Numbered from the stretch's first letter, positions 45,869 through 57,781 are shown. The stretch is 64,000 bases of DNA from Struthio camelus (GCF_040807025.1 NC_090951.1:29973573-30037572), one strand, 5' to 3'. Made by a program: numbers and translations. Notes: generated from the letters alone by a model not told the origin.

Positions 45869-48624
45869 CTAGAGCATATTTCCCAGGATCGCATCCAGAC
45901 GGGTTTTGAATATCTCCAAGGAAGGAGACTCCACCACCTCTCTGGGCAACCTGTTCCAGTGCTCTGTCACCCTCACAGTCAAGAAGATTTTTCTCAGGTT
46001 CAGATGGAACTTCCTGTGGTTCAGTTTCTGCCCATTGCCTCTTGTCCTGTTGCTGGGCACCACAGAGAAGAGGCTGGCCTCATCCTCTTGACACTCCCCC
46101 TTCAGATACTTGTACACGTTGATGAGATCGCCTCTCAATCTTCTCTTCTCCAGGCTCAACAGGCCCAGCTCTTGCAGTCTTTCTTCCTAGGAGAGGTGCT
46201 CCAGCCCTCTAATCATCTTGGTAGCCCTCCGCTGGACTCTCTCCAGGAGTGCCATGTCTCTCTTGTACTGGGGAGCCCAGAACTGGACACAGTACTCCAG
46301 GGGAGGCCTCCCCAGGGCTGAGGAGAGGGGCAGGATCACCTCCCTCGACCTGCTGGCAACACTCCGCCTAATGCACCCCAGGATCCCATTGGCCTTCTTG
46401 GCCACAAGGGCACACTGCTGGCTCATGTTTAACTTGTTGTCCACCAGCACTCCCAGGTCCTCCTCTGCAGAGCTACTTTCCAGCAGGTCAACCCCCAGCC
46501 TGTACTGCTGCATGGGATTATTCCTGCCTAGGTGCAGGACCTTGCACTTGCCTTTGTTGAACTTCAGGAGGTTCCTCTCCGCCCACCTCTCCAGCCTGTC
46601 CAGGTCCCTCGGAATGGCAGCACAGTCTTCTGGTGTGTTAGCCTCTCCCCCCAGTTTAGTATCATCAGCAAACTTGCTGAGGGTGCACTCTGTCCCTTCC
46701 TCCAGGTCACTGAGGAATGCCTTGAACAAGACTGGACCCAGGACTGACCCCTGGGGGACACCACTAGCCACAGGCCTCCAACTTGACTCTGCGCCATTCA
46801 CCACAACCCTCTGAGCTTGGCCATCCAGCCAGTTCTCAAGCCACCTCACTGTCCACTCGTCTAGCCCACACTTCCTGAGCTTACCTAGAAGGATGTGATG
46901 GGAGACAGTGTCAAAAGCCTTGCTGAAGTCCAGGTAGACAACATCCACTGCTCTCTCCTCATCTACCCAGCCAGTCATTCCGTCATAGAAGGCTATCAGA
47001 TTGGTCAAGCATGATTTCCCTTTGGTGAATCCGTGCTGACTACTCCTGATCACCTTCTTGTCCTTCAGATGCTTAGCGATGACCTCCAGGAGGAGCTGTT
47101 CCATCACCTTGCCAGGGATGGAGGTGAGGCTGACAGGCCTGTAGATTCCTGGCTCCTCCTTCTTGCCCTTTTGGAAGACTGGGGTGACATTGGCTTTCTT
47201 CCAGTCCTCAGGCACCTCTCCTGATCTCCAGGACCTTTCCAAGATGATGGAGAGTGGCCTAGCGATAACATCCGCCAGCTCCCTCAGCACTCGTGGGTGC
47301 ATCCCATCGGGGCCCGTGGATTTATGGATGTCAAGTTTGGACAAAAGATCTCTAACCTGATCCTCTTCAACCAAGGGAGAGTCTTCCTTTCTCCAGACTT
47401 CCTCTCTTGTCTCCAAGGTCTGGAATTCCTGAGGACTGGCCTTAGCAGTGAAGACTGAAGCAAAGAAGGCATTCAATAACTCTGCCTTCTCTGTATCCTT
47501 CGTCACCAGGGCACCCGCCCCATTCAGCAGCGGGCCCACGTGTTCCCTAGTCTTCCTTTTGCTATTGATGTATTTGAAGAACCCCTTCTTGTTGTCCTTG
47601 CCAGATTTAATTCCAACTGGGCCTTAGCCTTCCTTGTCGCATCCCTGCACACTCTGACAACGTCCCTGTATTCCCCCCAAGTGGCCTGTCCCCTTTTCCA
47701 CATTCTGTGTACTTCCTTCTTCTGCTGGAGTTTGGCCAGGAGTTCCTTGCTCATCCAGGCAGGTCTCCTGCCCGCTTTGCTCGACTTCTTTCTCAGAGGG
47801 ATGCACTGCTCTTGAGCCTGGAGGAGGTGATGCTTGAATATTAACCAGCTTTCTTGGACCCCTCTTCCCCCCAGGGCCCTACCCCATGAGATTCCCCTAA
47901 GTAGGTCCCTCAAGAGGCCAAAGTTAGCTCTCCTGAAGTCCAGCGTTGCAATCCTACTCATTGCCCTGCTCCCTCCTCGTAGGATCCTGAACTCCACCAT
48001 CTCATGGTCACTGCAGCCAAGGCTGCCCCCAACCTTCACCTCTCCAACTAGACCTTCTTTGTTCGTTAGGACAAGGTCTAGCATTGCACCTCTCCTCGTT
48101 GGCGTCTCCACCACCTGAGTCAAGAAATTATCATCAATCCTCTGCAGGAACCTCTTTGACTGTTTGTGCCTAGCTGTGCTGTCTTGCCAACAGATGTCAG
48201 GGTGGTTGAAGTCTCCCATGAGAACCAGGGCCCGTGATCGTGAGGCTACTTCCAGCTGTCGGTAGAAGGCCTCATCGATGACTTCCTCCTGGTCAGGTGG
48301 CCTGTAGTAAACCCCCACCACCGTGTCACCCATGTTACCCTGCCCTTTAATCCTTACCCACAGGCTCTCCACTTGCTCTTCATCCACCCCGAGGCAGAGC
48401 TCCATACATTCTAGTTGCTCCCTCCCATAAAGAGCAACTCCACCACCTCGCCTTCCTGGCCTGTCTTTCCTAAAAAGCACCTAGCCATCCATGACAGCAT
48501 CCCAGTCATGTGAGCTATCCCACCATGTCTCTGTCACTGCAATGAGATCATGGCCCTGCGACCGCACACAGAGCTCTAACTCTTCCTGCTGATTCCCCAT
48601 GCTGCGTGCATTGCTATACAGGCA
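45869..48624 (-). pseudogene. CR1 ORF2, copy 8, broken
   Basis: Same domains and shared lesions (TAG 48481-48483 and 46187-46189). Confidence 0.92.
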
Positions 48625-49872
48625 TTCCAGAGAGCCAGCCAAGCATGCAAGCTTCCCAGAAGAGGCGCAAGAGGATCCTCCATAGCCATGTTGCATGCTG
48701 TCTCCCCTGGCTGTATGCACCCGCTGGAGGCATCCTGACTTGAGCGGTGTTTTACTGACTCTCCTGCCACTACACCACTCCCCTTCCCCCATCTTGCCTA
48801 GTTTAAAGCCCTCCTTACCAGGCTGGCCAATCTGTTGGCAAAGACGCACGTGCCCCGCTTGGTAAGGTGGATCCTTAAGGTGGCTCCCCATCAGCTGTTG
48901 ATCTTCAAACAGGGTCCCACGGTCATAGAAACCAAAGCCCTGTTGCCAACACCAGCGGCGCAGCCAGTTGTTAACTTGGAAAACTCGTCTACTCCTCCTC
49001 CCATCCTTCCCCCTCACAGGCAAGATTGAGGAGAAAACGACCCGGGCTCCCAGACCCTTCACCACCGTTCCCAGAGCTCTGAAGTCCTGTTTGATGCTTT
49101 CCAGTTTGCCTTTTGCGTCATTAGCACCCACATGGAAGATCAGCAGAGGGTAGTAGTCCGATGCATGGACAAGCCTTGGCAGTCTTTCCACGACATCTCT
49201 TATTCGAGCCCCTGGCAGGCAGCAAACCTCTCTGGGCAAGAGGTCAGGTCGGCAGAGAGGTGCCTCTGTCCCCTGCAGCAGGCAGTCACCCACAACAATC
49301 ACTCGCCGCTTCTTCCGGGGGTTCCTGCACGGCACAGGGTCTGCCCGGCCAGTTGCCTCCCTTGGAGCCATGCCCAGCCTCTCCTCGGCTTGCAGGGCAC
49401 TAAACTTGTCCTTCAAGGGTAAGTCTTGAGGAGGAGCAAGAGCCTTTCTCCTTCTACGAGAGGTCACCAGCTTCCAGCCCTCTTCAACAGCGTTATGATG
49501 CACCTTTACACACGGTGCTGAGCCCTCCGACAACTCCGCTGCAGTGGGGGCAGGGGACTCCCGGAGCTGAACAGTCTCCGAGAACGCCCTGTCAATCTCC
49601 CGCTCATCCTCTCGGATGCTACGCAGCCTACTAACCTCCTCCCGTAGCTCCTTTATCTGGTGACGCAACTGGTCAAGCACAGCACACCTCACGCAGGAGA
49701 GCTGACTGTCAGCCCAGGCCCCACGCAGAGGCCCCAGGCACTGCCTGCAGCCTGACACCTGCAGAGCTGCATCTGCTGTCGGAGGGTCTGTCTGCGTTGA
49801 AGCCTCAGACACAGCCGATGCAGCACCTCCAGCAGCCACGGGGGAACGTGCTCTGCGGCGTGTCACGGCCAT
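48481..49872 (-). pseudogene. CR1 ORF1, copy 8
   Basis: As copy 1, ending at TAG 48481-48483. Confidence 0.83.
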
Positions 49873-50609
49873 GCCCCGGGGAAGGACACACCACTGTGCA
49901 AAATGGAGAGGCACCTTCTTTGCCTTCTGGCGCCCTTCTGCGCAAACTGCTGCGCTAACTGCTGCGTCTGTTCGCTGCCTCTGTTGGCTGCGCTCAAGGA
50001 GCGCAGAAGGAGCCGTCCTCGTCTCCGAGCCCGCGGCTTCGAAGCCGTCTGGTTGGGCCCTTGTCGCGGCGGCTGCAGGCGGCTGCGACCGTCCCGCCGC
50101 CCGCAGCCGGCCCGTGCCAGCGCGGCGGGGCCCTTGGGCTCCCGAGGTCGCCTGTGCCGCGGAAAGGGCCGCTCTGGGCCGGGCCTTTCCCTTGCCGCGC
50201 GGCTCCTCCTGAGCCGCGGCTGGAAGCGGCCGGGGCGAGGGGCCGTCCGGTGCCCCCGGGGCTGCGTTTGCGCTGCTGCTCCCTCCCAGGCTGCTGGCGG
50301 AGAGCCGGGCGCAGACCCCGCCGTCGCGGCCGCGGTCGAGCGGGCCTTCTGCCTCCTCCCGGCGTGAGACCCAGGTGGTCGAGGATGGGGCGGGACGGGG
50401 CGGTAGGGGTGTTGGGAGCGGGGGGGGGGGGGACAGGGACTCCCTGCCTCCGCTGCCGGCCCCTAAAGGCAGCCGCCGGCGGGGGCAGCGGTGGTGGCGG
50501 CGGCAGCCCCAGCGGGGCCCGGCCCGGGCAGGCGGCGGCCGCGGGGGCTGCAGCAGGCAGCGGCGGCGGCAGGGCCGGGGCAGGAGCCGCGGGGCAGAAA
50601 AGCAGGGGC

Positions 50610-50680
50610 TGCATTGGCCGGGAATCGAACCCGGGTCTCCCGCGTGGCGGGCGAGAATTCTCCCCCTGAACCACCAATGC
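50610..50680 (-). tRNA. tRNA-Gly-GCC: tRNA-Gly(GCC)-like gene, C33 variant
   Basis: Identical by eye; faces the 5' end of CR1 copy 8. Confidence 0.85.
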
Positions 50681-51430
50681 CGCGGCCGGGGCTCCCCCGC
50701 GGCCCCGCCGCCCCCGCACCCCTGGCTGCCGGCTGCTGTCCCCGCGCAGGGCCGGGGCCCGGCTGCCCTCCCTGCCGGCACTTGGCCGCGGCCCCGGCGC
50801 AGATGCGGGTGCCCCGCGCGCCCCGGGGCGAGCGACTCCAGCGCCTCCGGGCCGCGGCGCCCAGGCCAGGTCCTGCCCTGCCCTCCCGCGGCAGCCGCTG
50901 CAGCCGGGGCTTCGCCTCTCCTGCTGCGCCCGGGGCGCTGAGCAAGACAAGAAGCAAGGCCAGGAAAAGGCCTGACCCAGAACTGCAGCGTCTGTCACAA
51001 AGTCGACCCCGGGGTGCCACGGGCCCTGGCGGCGCTGGCGCGGGGAGCCTGGCAGCCGCGGGGCTGGCCACCGCTGGCGGGCAGCCCCCAAGGGAAGGAG
51101 CCGAGCAGCCTGCTCTGATTCCGGGGGCGCAAGCCACGAGAGCGCCAGCTTGGCTACCTGAGGCATCGTGGCACTTCAGGGCGTTCTCGTTAGGCTCCAG
51201 AGTTAACAGGGCATCACGAGGGCCCTGGCCAAGCTCGCGCGCCCCTGCGAACACCAAGGCCCTCGGCGCTTTGGGCTCCCGCAGCAGCCACAACTGCGGC
51301 CAAGCACCGCTGCCAGCCCCAAAAGGCAGCTGCCTGCGGGGGCGGCCGGGCCCCGGCCGGGCGGGGGCCGCGGAGGCGCCGGCGGGGGCGCTGCGGGGGG
51401 CGGCGGGGCCGCGGGGGAGCCCCGGCCGTG

Positions 51431-51501
51431 GCATTGGTGGTTCAGGGGGAGAATTCTCGCCCGCCACGCGGGAGACCCGGGTTCGATTCCCGGCCAATGC
51501 A
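51431..51501 (+). tRNA. tRNA-Gly-GCC: tRNA-Gly(GCC)-like gene, C33 variant
   Basis: Identical by eye; faces the 3' end of CR1 copy 9. Confidence 0.85.
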
Positions 51502-51886
51502 GCCCCTGCTTTTCTGCCCCGCGGCTCCTGCCCCGGCCCTGCCGCCGCCGCTGCCTGCTGCAGCCCCCGCGGCCGCCGCCTGCCCGGGCCGGGCCCCGCT
51601 GGGGCTGCCGCCGCCACCACCGCTGCCCCCGCCGGCGGCTGCCTTTAGGGGCCGGCAGCGGTGGCTCGTGGTGCTCCGGCGGGAGCCTGGCCGCTGGTGC
51701 CCCGTCTCGGGCCGGCGGGGGGCTCTGCCCGGGCCACGAGGCAGCACAGGAACTCTGGAGCCTCCTGAGCACCTCCCTGCGGCAGCGGCGTCGCAGGCAG
51801 CAGAATCACAGAATCACAGAATCGTTGAGGTCGGAAGGGACCTCTGGAGATCATCTAGTCCACCCTCCCTGCTCAAGCAGGGTCAC

Positions 51887-54642
51887 CTAGAGCATATTTC
51901 CCAGGATCGCATCCAGACGGGTTTTGAATATCTCCAAGGAAGGAGACTCCACCACCTCTCTGGGCAACCTGTTCCAGTGCTCTGTCACCCTCACAGTCAA
52001 GAAGATTTTTCTCAGGTTCAGATGGAACTTCCTGTGGTTCAGTTTCTGCCCATTGCCTCTTGTCCTGTTGCTGGGCACCACAGAGAAGAGACTGGCCTCA
52101 TCCTCTTGACACTCCCCCTTCAGATACTTGTACACGTTGATGAGATCGCCTCTCAATCTTCTCTTCTCCAGGCTCAACAGGCCCAGCTCTTGCAGTCTTT
52201 CTTCCTAGGAGAGGTGCTCCAGCCCTCTAATCATCTTGGTAGCCCTCCGCTGGACTCTCTCCAGGAGTGCCATGTCTCTCTTGTACTGGGGAGCCCAGAA
52301 CTGGACACAGTACTCCAGGGGAGGCCTCCCCAGGGCTGAGGAGAGGGGCAGGATCACCTCCCTCGACCTGCTGGCAACACTCCGCCTAATGCACCCCAGG
52401 ATCCCATTGGCCTTCTTGGCCACAAGGGCACACTGCTGGCTCATGTTTAACTTGTTGTCCACCAGCACTCCCAGGTCCTCCTCTGCAGAGCTACTTTCCA
52501 GCAGGTCAACCCCCAGCCTGTACTGCTGCATGGGATTATTCCTGCCTAGGTGCAGGACCTTGCACTTGCCTTTGTTGAACTTCAGGAGGTTCCTCTCCGC
52601 CCACCTCTCCAGCCTGTCCAGGTCCCTCGGAATGGCAGCACAGTCTTCTGGTGTGTTAGCCTCTCCCCCCAGTTTAGTATCATCAGCAAACTTGCTGAGG
52701 GTGCACTCTGTCCCTTCCTCCAGGTCACTGAGGAATGCCTTGAACAAGACTGGACCCAGGACTGACCCCTGGGGGACACCACTAGCCACAGGCCTCCAAC
52801 TTGACTCTGCGCCATTCACCACAACCCTCTGAGCTTGGCCATCCAGCCAGTTCTCAAGCCACCTCACTGTCCACTCGTCTAGCCCACACTTCCTGAGCTT
52901 ACCTAGAAGGATGTGATGGGAGACAGTGTCAAAAGCCTTGCTGAAGTCCAGGTAGACAACATCCACTGCTCTCTCCTCATCTACCCAGCCAGTCATTCCG
53001 TCATAGAAGGCTATCAGATTGGTCAAGCATGATTTCCCTTTGGTGAATCCGTGCTGACTACTCCTGATCACCTTCTTGTCCTTCAGATGCTTAGCGATGA
53101 CCTCCAGGAGGAGCTGTTCCATCACCTTGCCAGGGATGGAGGTGAGGCTGACAGGCCTGTAGATTCCTGGCTCCTCCTTCTTGCCCTTTTGGAAGACTGG
53201 GGTGACATTGGCTTTCTTCCAGTCCTCAGGCACCTCTCCTGATCTCCAGGACCTTTCCAAGATGATGGAGAGTGGCCTAGCGATAACATCCGCCAGCTCC
53301 CTCAGCACTCGTGGGTGCATCCCATCGGGGCCCGTGGATTTATGGATGTCAAGTTTGGACAAAAGATCTCTAACCTGATCCTCTTCAACCAAGGGAGAGT
53401 CTTCCTTTCTCCAGACTTCCTCTCTTGTCTCCAAGGTCTGGAATTCCTGAGGACTGGCCTTAGCAGTGAAGACTGAAGCAAAGAAGGCATTCAATAACTC
53501 TGCCTTCTCTGTATCCTTCGTCACCAGGGCACCCGCCCCATTCAGCAGCGGGCCCACGTGTTCCCTAGTCTTCCTTTTGCTATTGATGTATTTGAAGAAC
53601 CCCTTCTTGTTGTCCTTGCCAGATTTAATTCCAACTGGGCCTTAGCCTTCCTTGTCGCATCCCTGCACACTCTGACAACGTCCCTGTATTCCCCCCAAGT
53701 GGCCTGTCCCCTTTTCCACATTCTGTGTACTTCCTTCTTCTGCTGGAGTTTGGCCAGGAGTTCCTTGCTCATCCAGGCAGGTCTCCTGCCCGCTTTGCTC
53801 GACTTCTTTCTCAGAGGGATGCACTGCTCTTGAGCCTGGAGGAGGTGATGCTTGAATATTAACCAGCTTTCTTGGACCCCTCTTCCCCCCAGGGCCCTAC
53901 CCCATGAGATTCCCCTAAGTAGGTCCCTCAAGAGGCCAAAGTTAGCTCTCCTGAAGTCCAGCGTTGCAATCCTACTCATTGCCCTGCTCCCTCCTCGTAG
54001 GATCCTGAACTCCACCATCTCATGGTCACTGCAGCCAAGGCTGCCCCCAACCTTCACCTCTCCAACTAGACCTTCTTTGTTCGTTAGGACAAGGTCTAGC
54101 ATTGCACCTCTCCTCGTTGGCGTCTCCACCACCTGAGTCAAGAAATTATCATCAATCCTCTGCAGGAACCTCTTTGACTGTTTGTGCCTAGCTGTGCTGT
54201 CTTGCCAACAGATGTCAGGGTGGTTGAAGTCTCCCATGAGAACCAGGGCCCGTGATCGTGAGGCTACTTCCAGCTGTCGGTAGAAGGCCTCATCGATGAC
54301 TTCCTCCTGGTCAGGTGGCCTGTAGTAAACCCCCACCACCGTGTCACCCATGTTACCCTGCCCTTTAATCCTTACCCACAGGCTCTCCACTTGCTCTTCA
54401 TCCACCCCGAGGCAGAGCTCCATACATTCTAGTTGCTCCCTCCCATAAAGAGCAACTCCACCACCTCGCCTTCCTGGCCTGTCTTTCCTAAAAAGCACCT
54501 AGCCATCCATGACAGCATCCCAGTCATGTGAGCTATCCCACCATGTCTCTGTCACTGCAATGAGATCATGGCCCTGCGACCGCACACAGAGCTCTAACTC
54601 TTCCTGCTGATTCCCCATGCTGCGTGCATTGCTATACAGGCA
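51887..54642 (-). pseudogene. CR1 ORF2, copy 9, broken
   Basis: Same domains and shared lesions (TAG 54499-54501 and 52205-52207). Confidence 0.92.
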
Positions 54643-55890
54643 TTCCAGAGAGCCAGCCAAGCATGCAAGCTTCCCAGAAGAGGCGCAAGAGGATCCTCCA
54701 TAGCCATGTTGCATGCTGTCTCCCCTGGCTGTATGCACCCGCTGGAGGCATCCTGACTTGAGCGGTGTTTTACTGACTCTCCTGCCACTACACCACTCCC
54801 CTTCCCCCATCTTGCCTAGTTTAAAGCCCTCCTTACCAGGCTGGCCAATCTGTTGGCAAAGACGCACGTGCCCCGCTTGGTAAGGTGGATCCTTAAGGTG
54901 GCTCCCCATCAGCTGTTGATCTTCAAACAGGGTCCCACGGTCATAGAAACCAAAGCCCTGTTGCCAACACCAGCGGCGCAGCCAGTTGTTAACTTGGAAA
55001 ACTCGTCTACTCCTCCTCCCATCCTTCCCCCTCACAGGCAAGATTGAGGAGAAAACGACCCGGGCTCCCAGACCCTTCACCACCGTTCCCAGAGCTCTGA
55101 AGTCCTGTTTGATGCTTTCCAGTTTGCCTTTTGCGTCATTAGCACCCACATGGAAGATCAGCAGAGGGTAGTAGTCCGATGCATGGACAAGCCTTGGCAG
55201 TCTTTCCACGACATCTCTTATTCGAGCCCCTGGCAGGCAGCAAACCTCTCTGGGCAAGAGGTCAGGTCGGCAGAGAGGTGCCTCTGTCCCCTGCAGCAGG
55301 CAGTCACCCACAACAATCACTCGCCGCTTCTTCCGGGGGTTCCTGCACGGCACAGGGTCTGCCCGGCCAGTTGCCTCCCTTGGAGCCATGCCCAGCCTCT
55401 CCTCGGCTTGCAGGGCACTAAACTTGTCCTTCAAGGGTAAGTCTTGAGGAGGAGCAAGAGCCTTTCTCCTTCTACGAGAGGTCACCAGCTTCCAGCCCTC
55501 TTCAACAGCGTTATGACGCACCTTTACACACGGTGCTGAGCCCTCCGACAACTCCGCTGCAGTGGGGGCAGGGGACTCCCGGAGCTGAACAGTCTCCGAG
55601 AACGCCCTGTCAATCTCCCGCTCATCCTCTCGGATGCTACGCAGCCTACTAACCTCCTCCCGTAGCTCCTTTATCTGGTGACGCAACTGGTCAAGCACAG
55701 CACACCTCACGCAGGAGAGCTGACTGTCAGCCCAGGCCCCACGCAGAGGCCCCAGGCACTGCCTGCAGCCTGACACCTGCAGAGCTGCATCTGCTGTCGG
55801 AGGGTCTGTCTGCGTTGAAGCCTCAGACACAGCCGATGCAGCACCTCCAGCAGCCACGGGGGAACGTGCTCTGCGGCGTGTCACGGCCAT
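54499..55890 (-). pseudogene. CR1 ORF1, copy 9
   Basis: As copy 1, ending at TAG 54499-54501. Confidence 0.83.
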
Positions 55891-56624
55891 GCCCCGGGGA
55901 AGGACACACCACTGTGCAAAATGGAGAGGCACCTTCTTTGCCTTCTGGCGCCCTTCTGCGCAAACTGCTGCGCTAACTGCTGCGTCTGTTCGCTGCCTCT
56001 GTTGGCTGCGCTCAAGGAGCGCAGAAGGAGCCGTCCTCGTCTCCGAGCCCGCGGCTTCGAAGCCGTCTGGTTGGGCCCTTGTCGCGGCGGCTGCAGGCGG
56101 CTGCGACCGTCCCGCCGCCCGCAGCCGGCCCGTGCCAGCGCGGCAGGGCCCTTGGGCTCCCGAGGTCGCCTGTGCCGCGGAAAGGGCCGCTCTGGGCCGG
56201 GCCTTTCCCTTGCCGCGCGGCTCCTCCTGAGCCGCGGCTGGAAGCGGCCGGGGCGAGGGGCCGTCCGGTGCCCCCGGGGCTGCGTTTGCGCTGCTGCTCC
56301 CTCCCAGGCTGCTGGCGGAGAGCCGGGCGCAGACCCCGCCGTCGCGGCCGCGGTCGAACGGGCCTTCTGCCTCCTCCCGGCGTGAGACCCAGGTGGTCGA
56401 GGATGGGGCGGGACGGGGCGGTAGGGGTGTTGGGAGCGGGGGGGGGGACAGGGACTCCCGGCCTCCGCTGCCGGCCCCTAAAGGCAGCCGCCGGCGGGGG
56501 CAGCGGTGGTGGCGGCGGCAGCCCCAGCGGGGCCCGGCCCGGGCAGGCGGCGGCCGCGGGGGCTGCAGCAGGCAGCGGCGGCGGCAGGGCCGGGGCAGGA
56601 GCCGCGGGGCAGAAAAGCAGGGGC

Positions 56625-56695
56625 TGCATTGGCCGGGAATCGAACCCGGGTCTCCCGCGTGGCGGGCGAGAATTCTCCCCCTGAACCACCAATGC
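56625..56695 (-). tRNA. tRNA-Gly-GCC: tRNA-Gly(GCC)-like gene, C33 variant
   Basis: Identical by eye; faces the 5' end of CR1 copy 9. Confidence 0.85.
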
Positions 56696-57445
56696 CGCGG
56701 CCGGGGCTCCCCCGCGGCCCCGCCGCCCCCCGCAGCGCCCCCGCCGGCGCCTCCGCGGCCCCCGCCCGGCCGGGGCCCGGCCGCCCCCGCAGGCAGCTGC
56801 CTTTTGGGGCTGGCAGCGGTGCTTGGCCGCAGTTGTGGCTGCTGCGGGAGCCCAAAGCGCCGAGGGCCTTGGTGTTCGCAGGGGCGCGCGAGCTTGGCCA
56901 GGGCCCTCGTGATGCCCTGTTAACTCTGGAGCCTAACGAGAACGCCCTGAAGTGCCACGATGCCTCAGGTAGCCAAGCTGGCGCTCTCGTGGCTTGCGCC
57001 CCCGGAATCAGAGCAGGCTGCTCGGCTCCTTCCCTTGGGGGCTGCCCGCCAGCGGTGGCCAGCCCCGCGGCTGCCAGGCTCCCCGCGCCAGCGCCGCCAG
57101 GGCCCGTGGCACCCCGGGGTCGACTTTGTGACAGACGCTGCAGTTCTGGGTCAGGCCTTTTCCTGGCCTTGCTTCTTGTCTTGCTCAGCGCCCCGGGCGC
57201 AGCAGGAGAGGCGAAGCCCCGGCTGCAGCGGCTGCCGCGGGAGGGCAGGGCAGGACCTGGCCCGGGCGCCGCGGCCCGGAGGCGCTGGAGTCGCTCGCCC
57301 CGGGGCGCGCGGGGCGCCCGCATCTGCGCCGGGGCCGCGGCCAAGTGCCGGCAGGGAGGGCAGCCGGGCCCCGGCCCTGCGCGGGGACAGCAGCCGGCAG
57401 CCAGGGGTGCGGGGGCGGCGGGGCCGCGGGGGAGCCCCGGCCGCG

Positions 57446-57516
57446 GCATTGGTGGTTCAGGGGGAGAATTCTCGCCCGCCACGCGGGAGACCCGGGTTCG
57501 ATTCCCGGCCAATGCA
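57446..57516 (+). tRNA. tRNA-Gly-GCC: tRNA-Gly(GCC)-like gene, C33 variant, last of the array
   Basis: Identical by eye, still with its TTTT terminator. The array ends 24 bp beyond it, so it faces the unique right flank. Confidence 0.85.
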
Positions 57517-57781
57517 GCCCCTGCTTTTCTGCCCCGCGGCCCCTAGCCCTAGGTCATCGTCCCGTCTAAAACCTGTTACTAAAGGAGAGGTGTTGCCGAC
57601 AGTGCCCGAGATTTGGGCGCTGCTGAGGTTTTCGGCTTTGCCCTAGGTCTGTCTGCAGAGAGCTCTGATGCTCGCAGCAATGAGCCTCAGTTGTCTCAGC
57701 TCTGCCATTTACTCGTGTTCTTTGGGGAGGGTTTAAACTGCCTCTCTGATTATGTAAATTCCTTCTTTTTGTATATTTGAC

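Larger units (their letters stand above)
45784..50216 (-). mobile_element. CR1: CR1 LINE copy 8, full length, inactive
   Basis: 4,433 bp; GAT/AGG combination; private A-to-G near 46072. Confidence 0.95.
50450..51661. repeat. Linker 8: inverted tRNA-Gly arms, spacer standard
   Basis: Linker 50217-51801 (1,585 bp), the longest, owing to a longer G run at about 50420-50431. Shares the CpG change at 50810 with linker 7. Confidence 0.9.
51802..56234 (-). mobile_element. CR1: CR1 LINE copy 9, full length, inactive
   Basis: 4,433 bp; GAT/AGG combination; private His-to-Arg change in ORF1 near 55518. Confidence 0.95.
2084..57540. repeat. CR1/tRNA-Gly macrosatellite with two opposed sub-arrays
   Basis: Copies 1-4 on + and copies 5-9 on -, period 6,014-6,018 bp except for the 9,439-bp step between copies 1 and 2 (flanks B and A intervene at 8103-11522). 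The orientation switch is at about 29075. Linkers 1-4 have GGGAGAGCCC in the spacer, while linkers after copies 5-9 have GGGAGCCC, a 2-bp difference that separates the left and right sub-arrays. Confidence 0.9.
56465..57540. repeat. Linker 9: spacer flipped, right arm truncated at the array edge
   Basis: Left arm, spacer and most of the right arm up to 57540, where homology stops 24 bp after the right tRNA. The spacer reads on + although the adjacent CR1 is on -, so it is inverted as in linker 5. Confidence 0.9.

Noticed and set aside
17540-57540. Independent CR1 insertions into a tRNA cluster
   Set aside because: Copies share lesions, full length and identical junctions with the linker. Independent insertions would differ in truncation, site and flanks.
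57541-57553. Telomere-like repeat at the array's right edge
   Set aside because: CCCTAGCCCTAGG is only two units and deviates from CCCTAA; too short to call.
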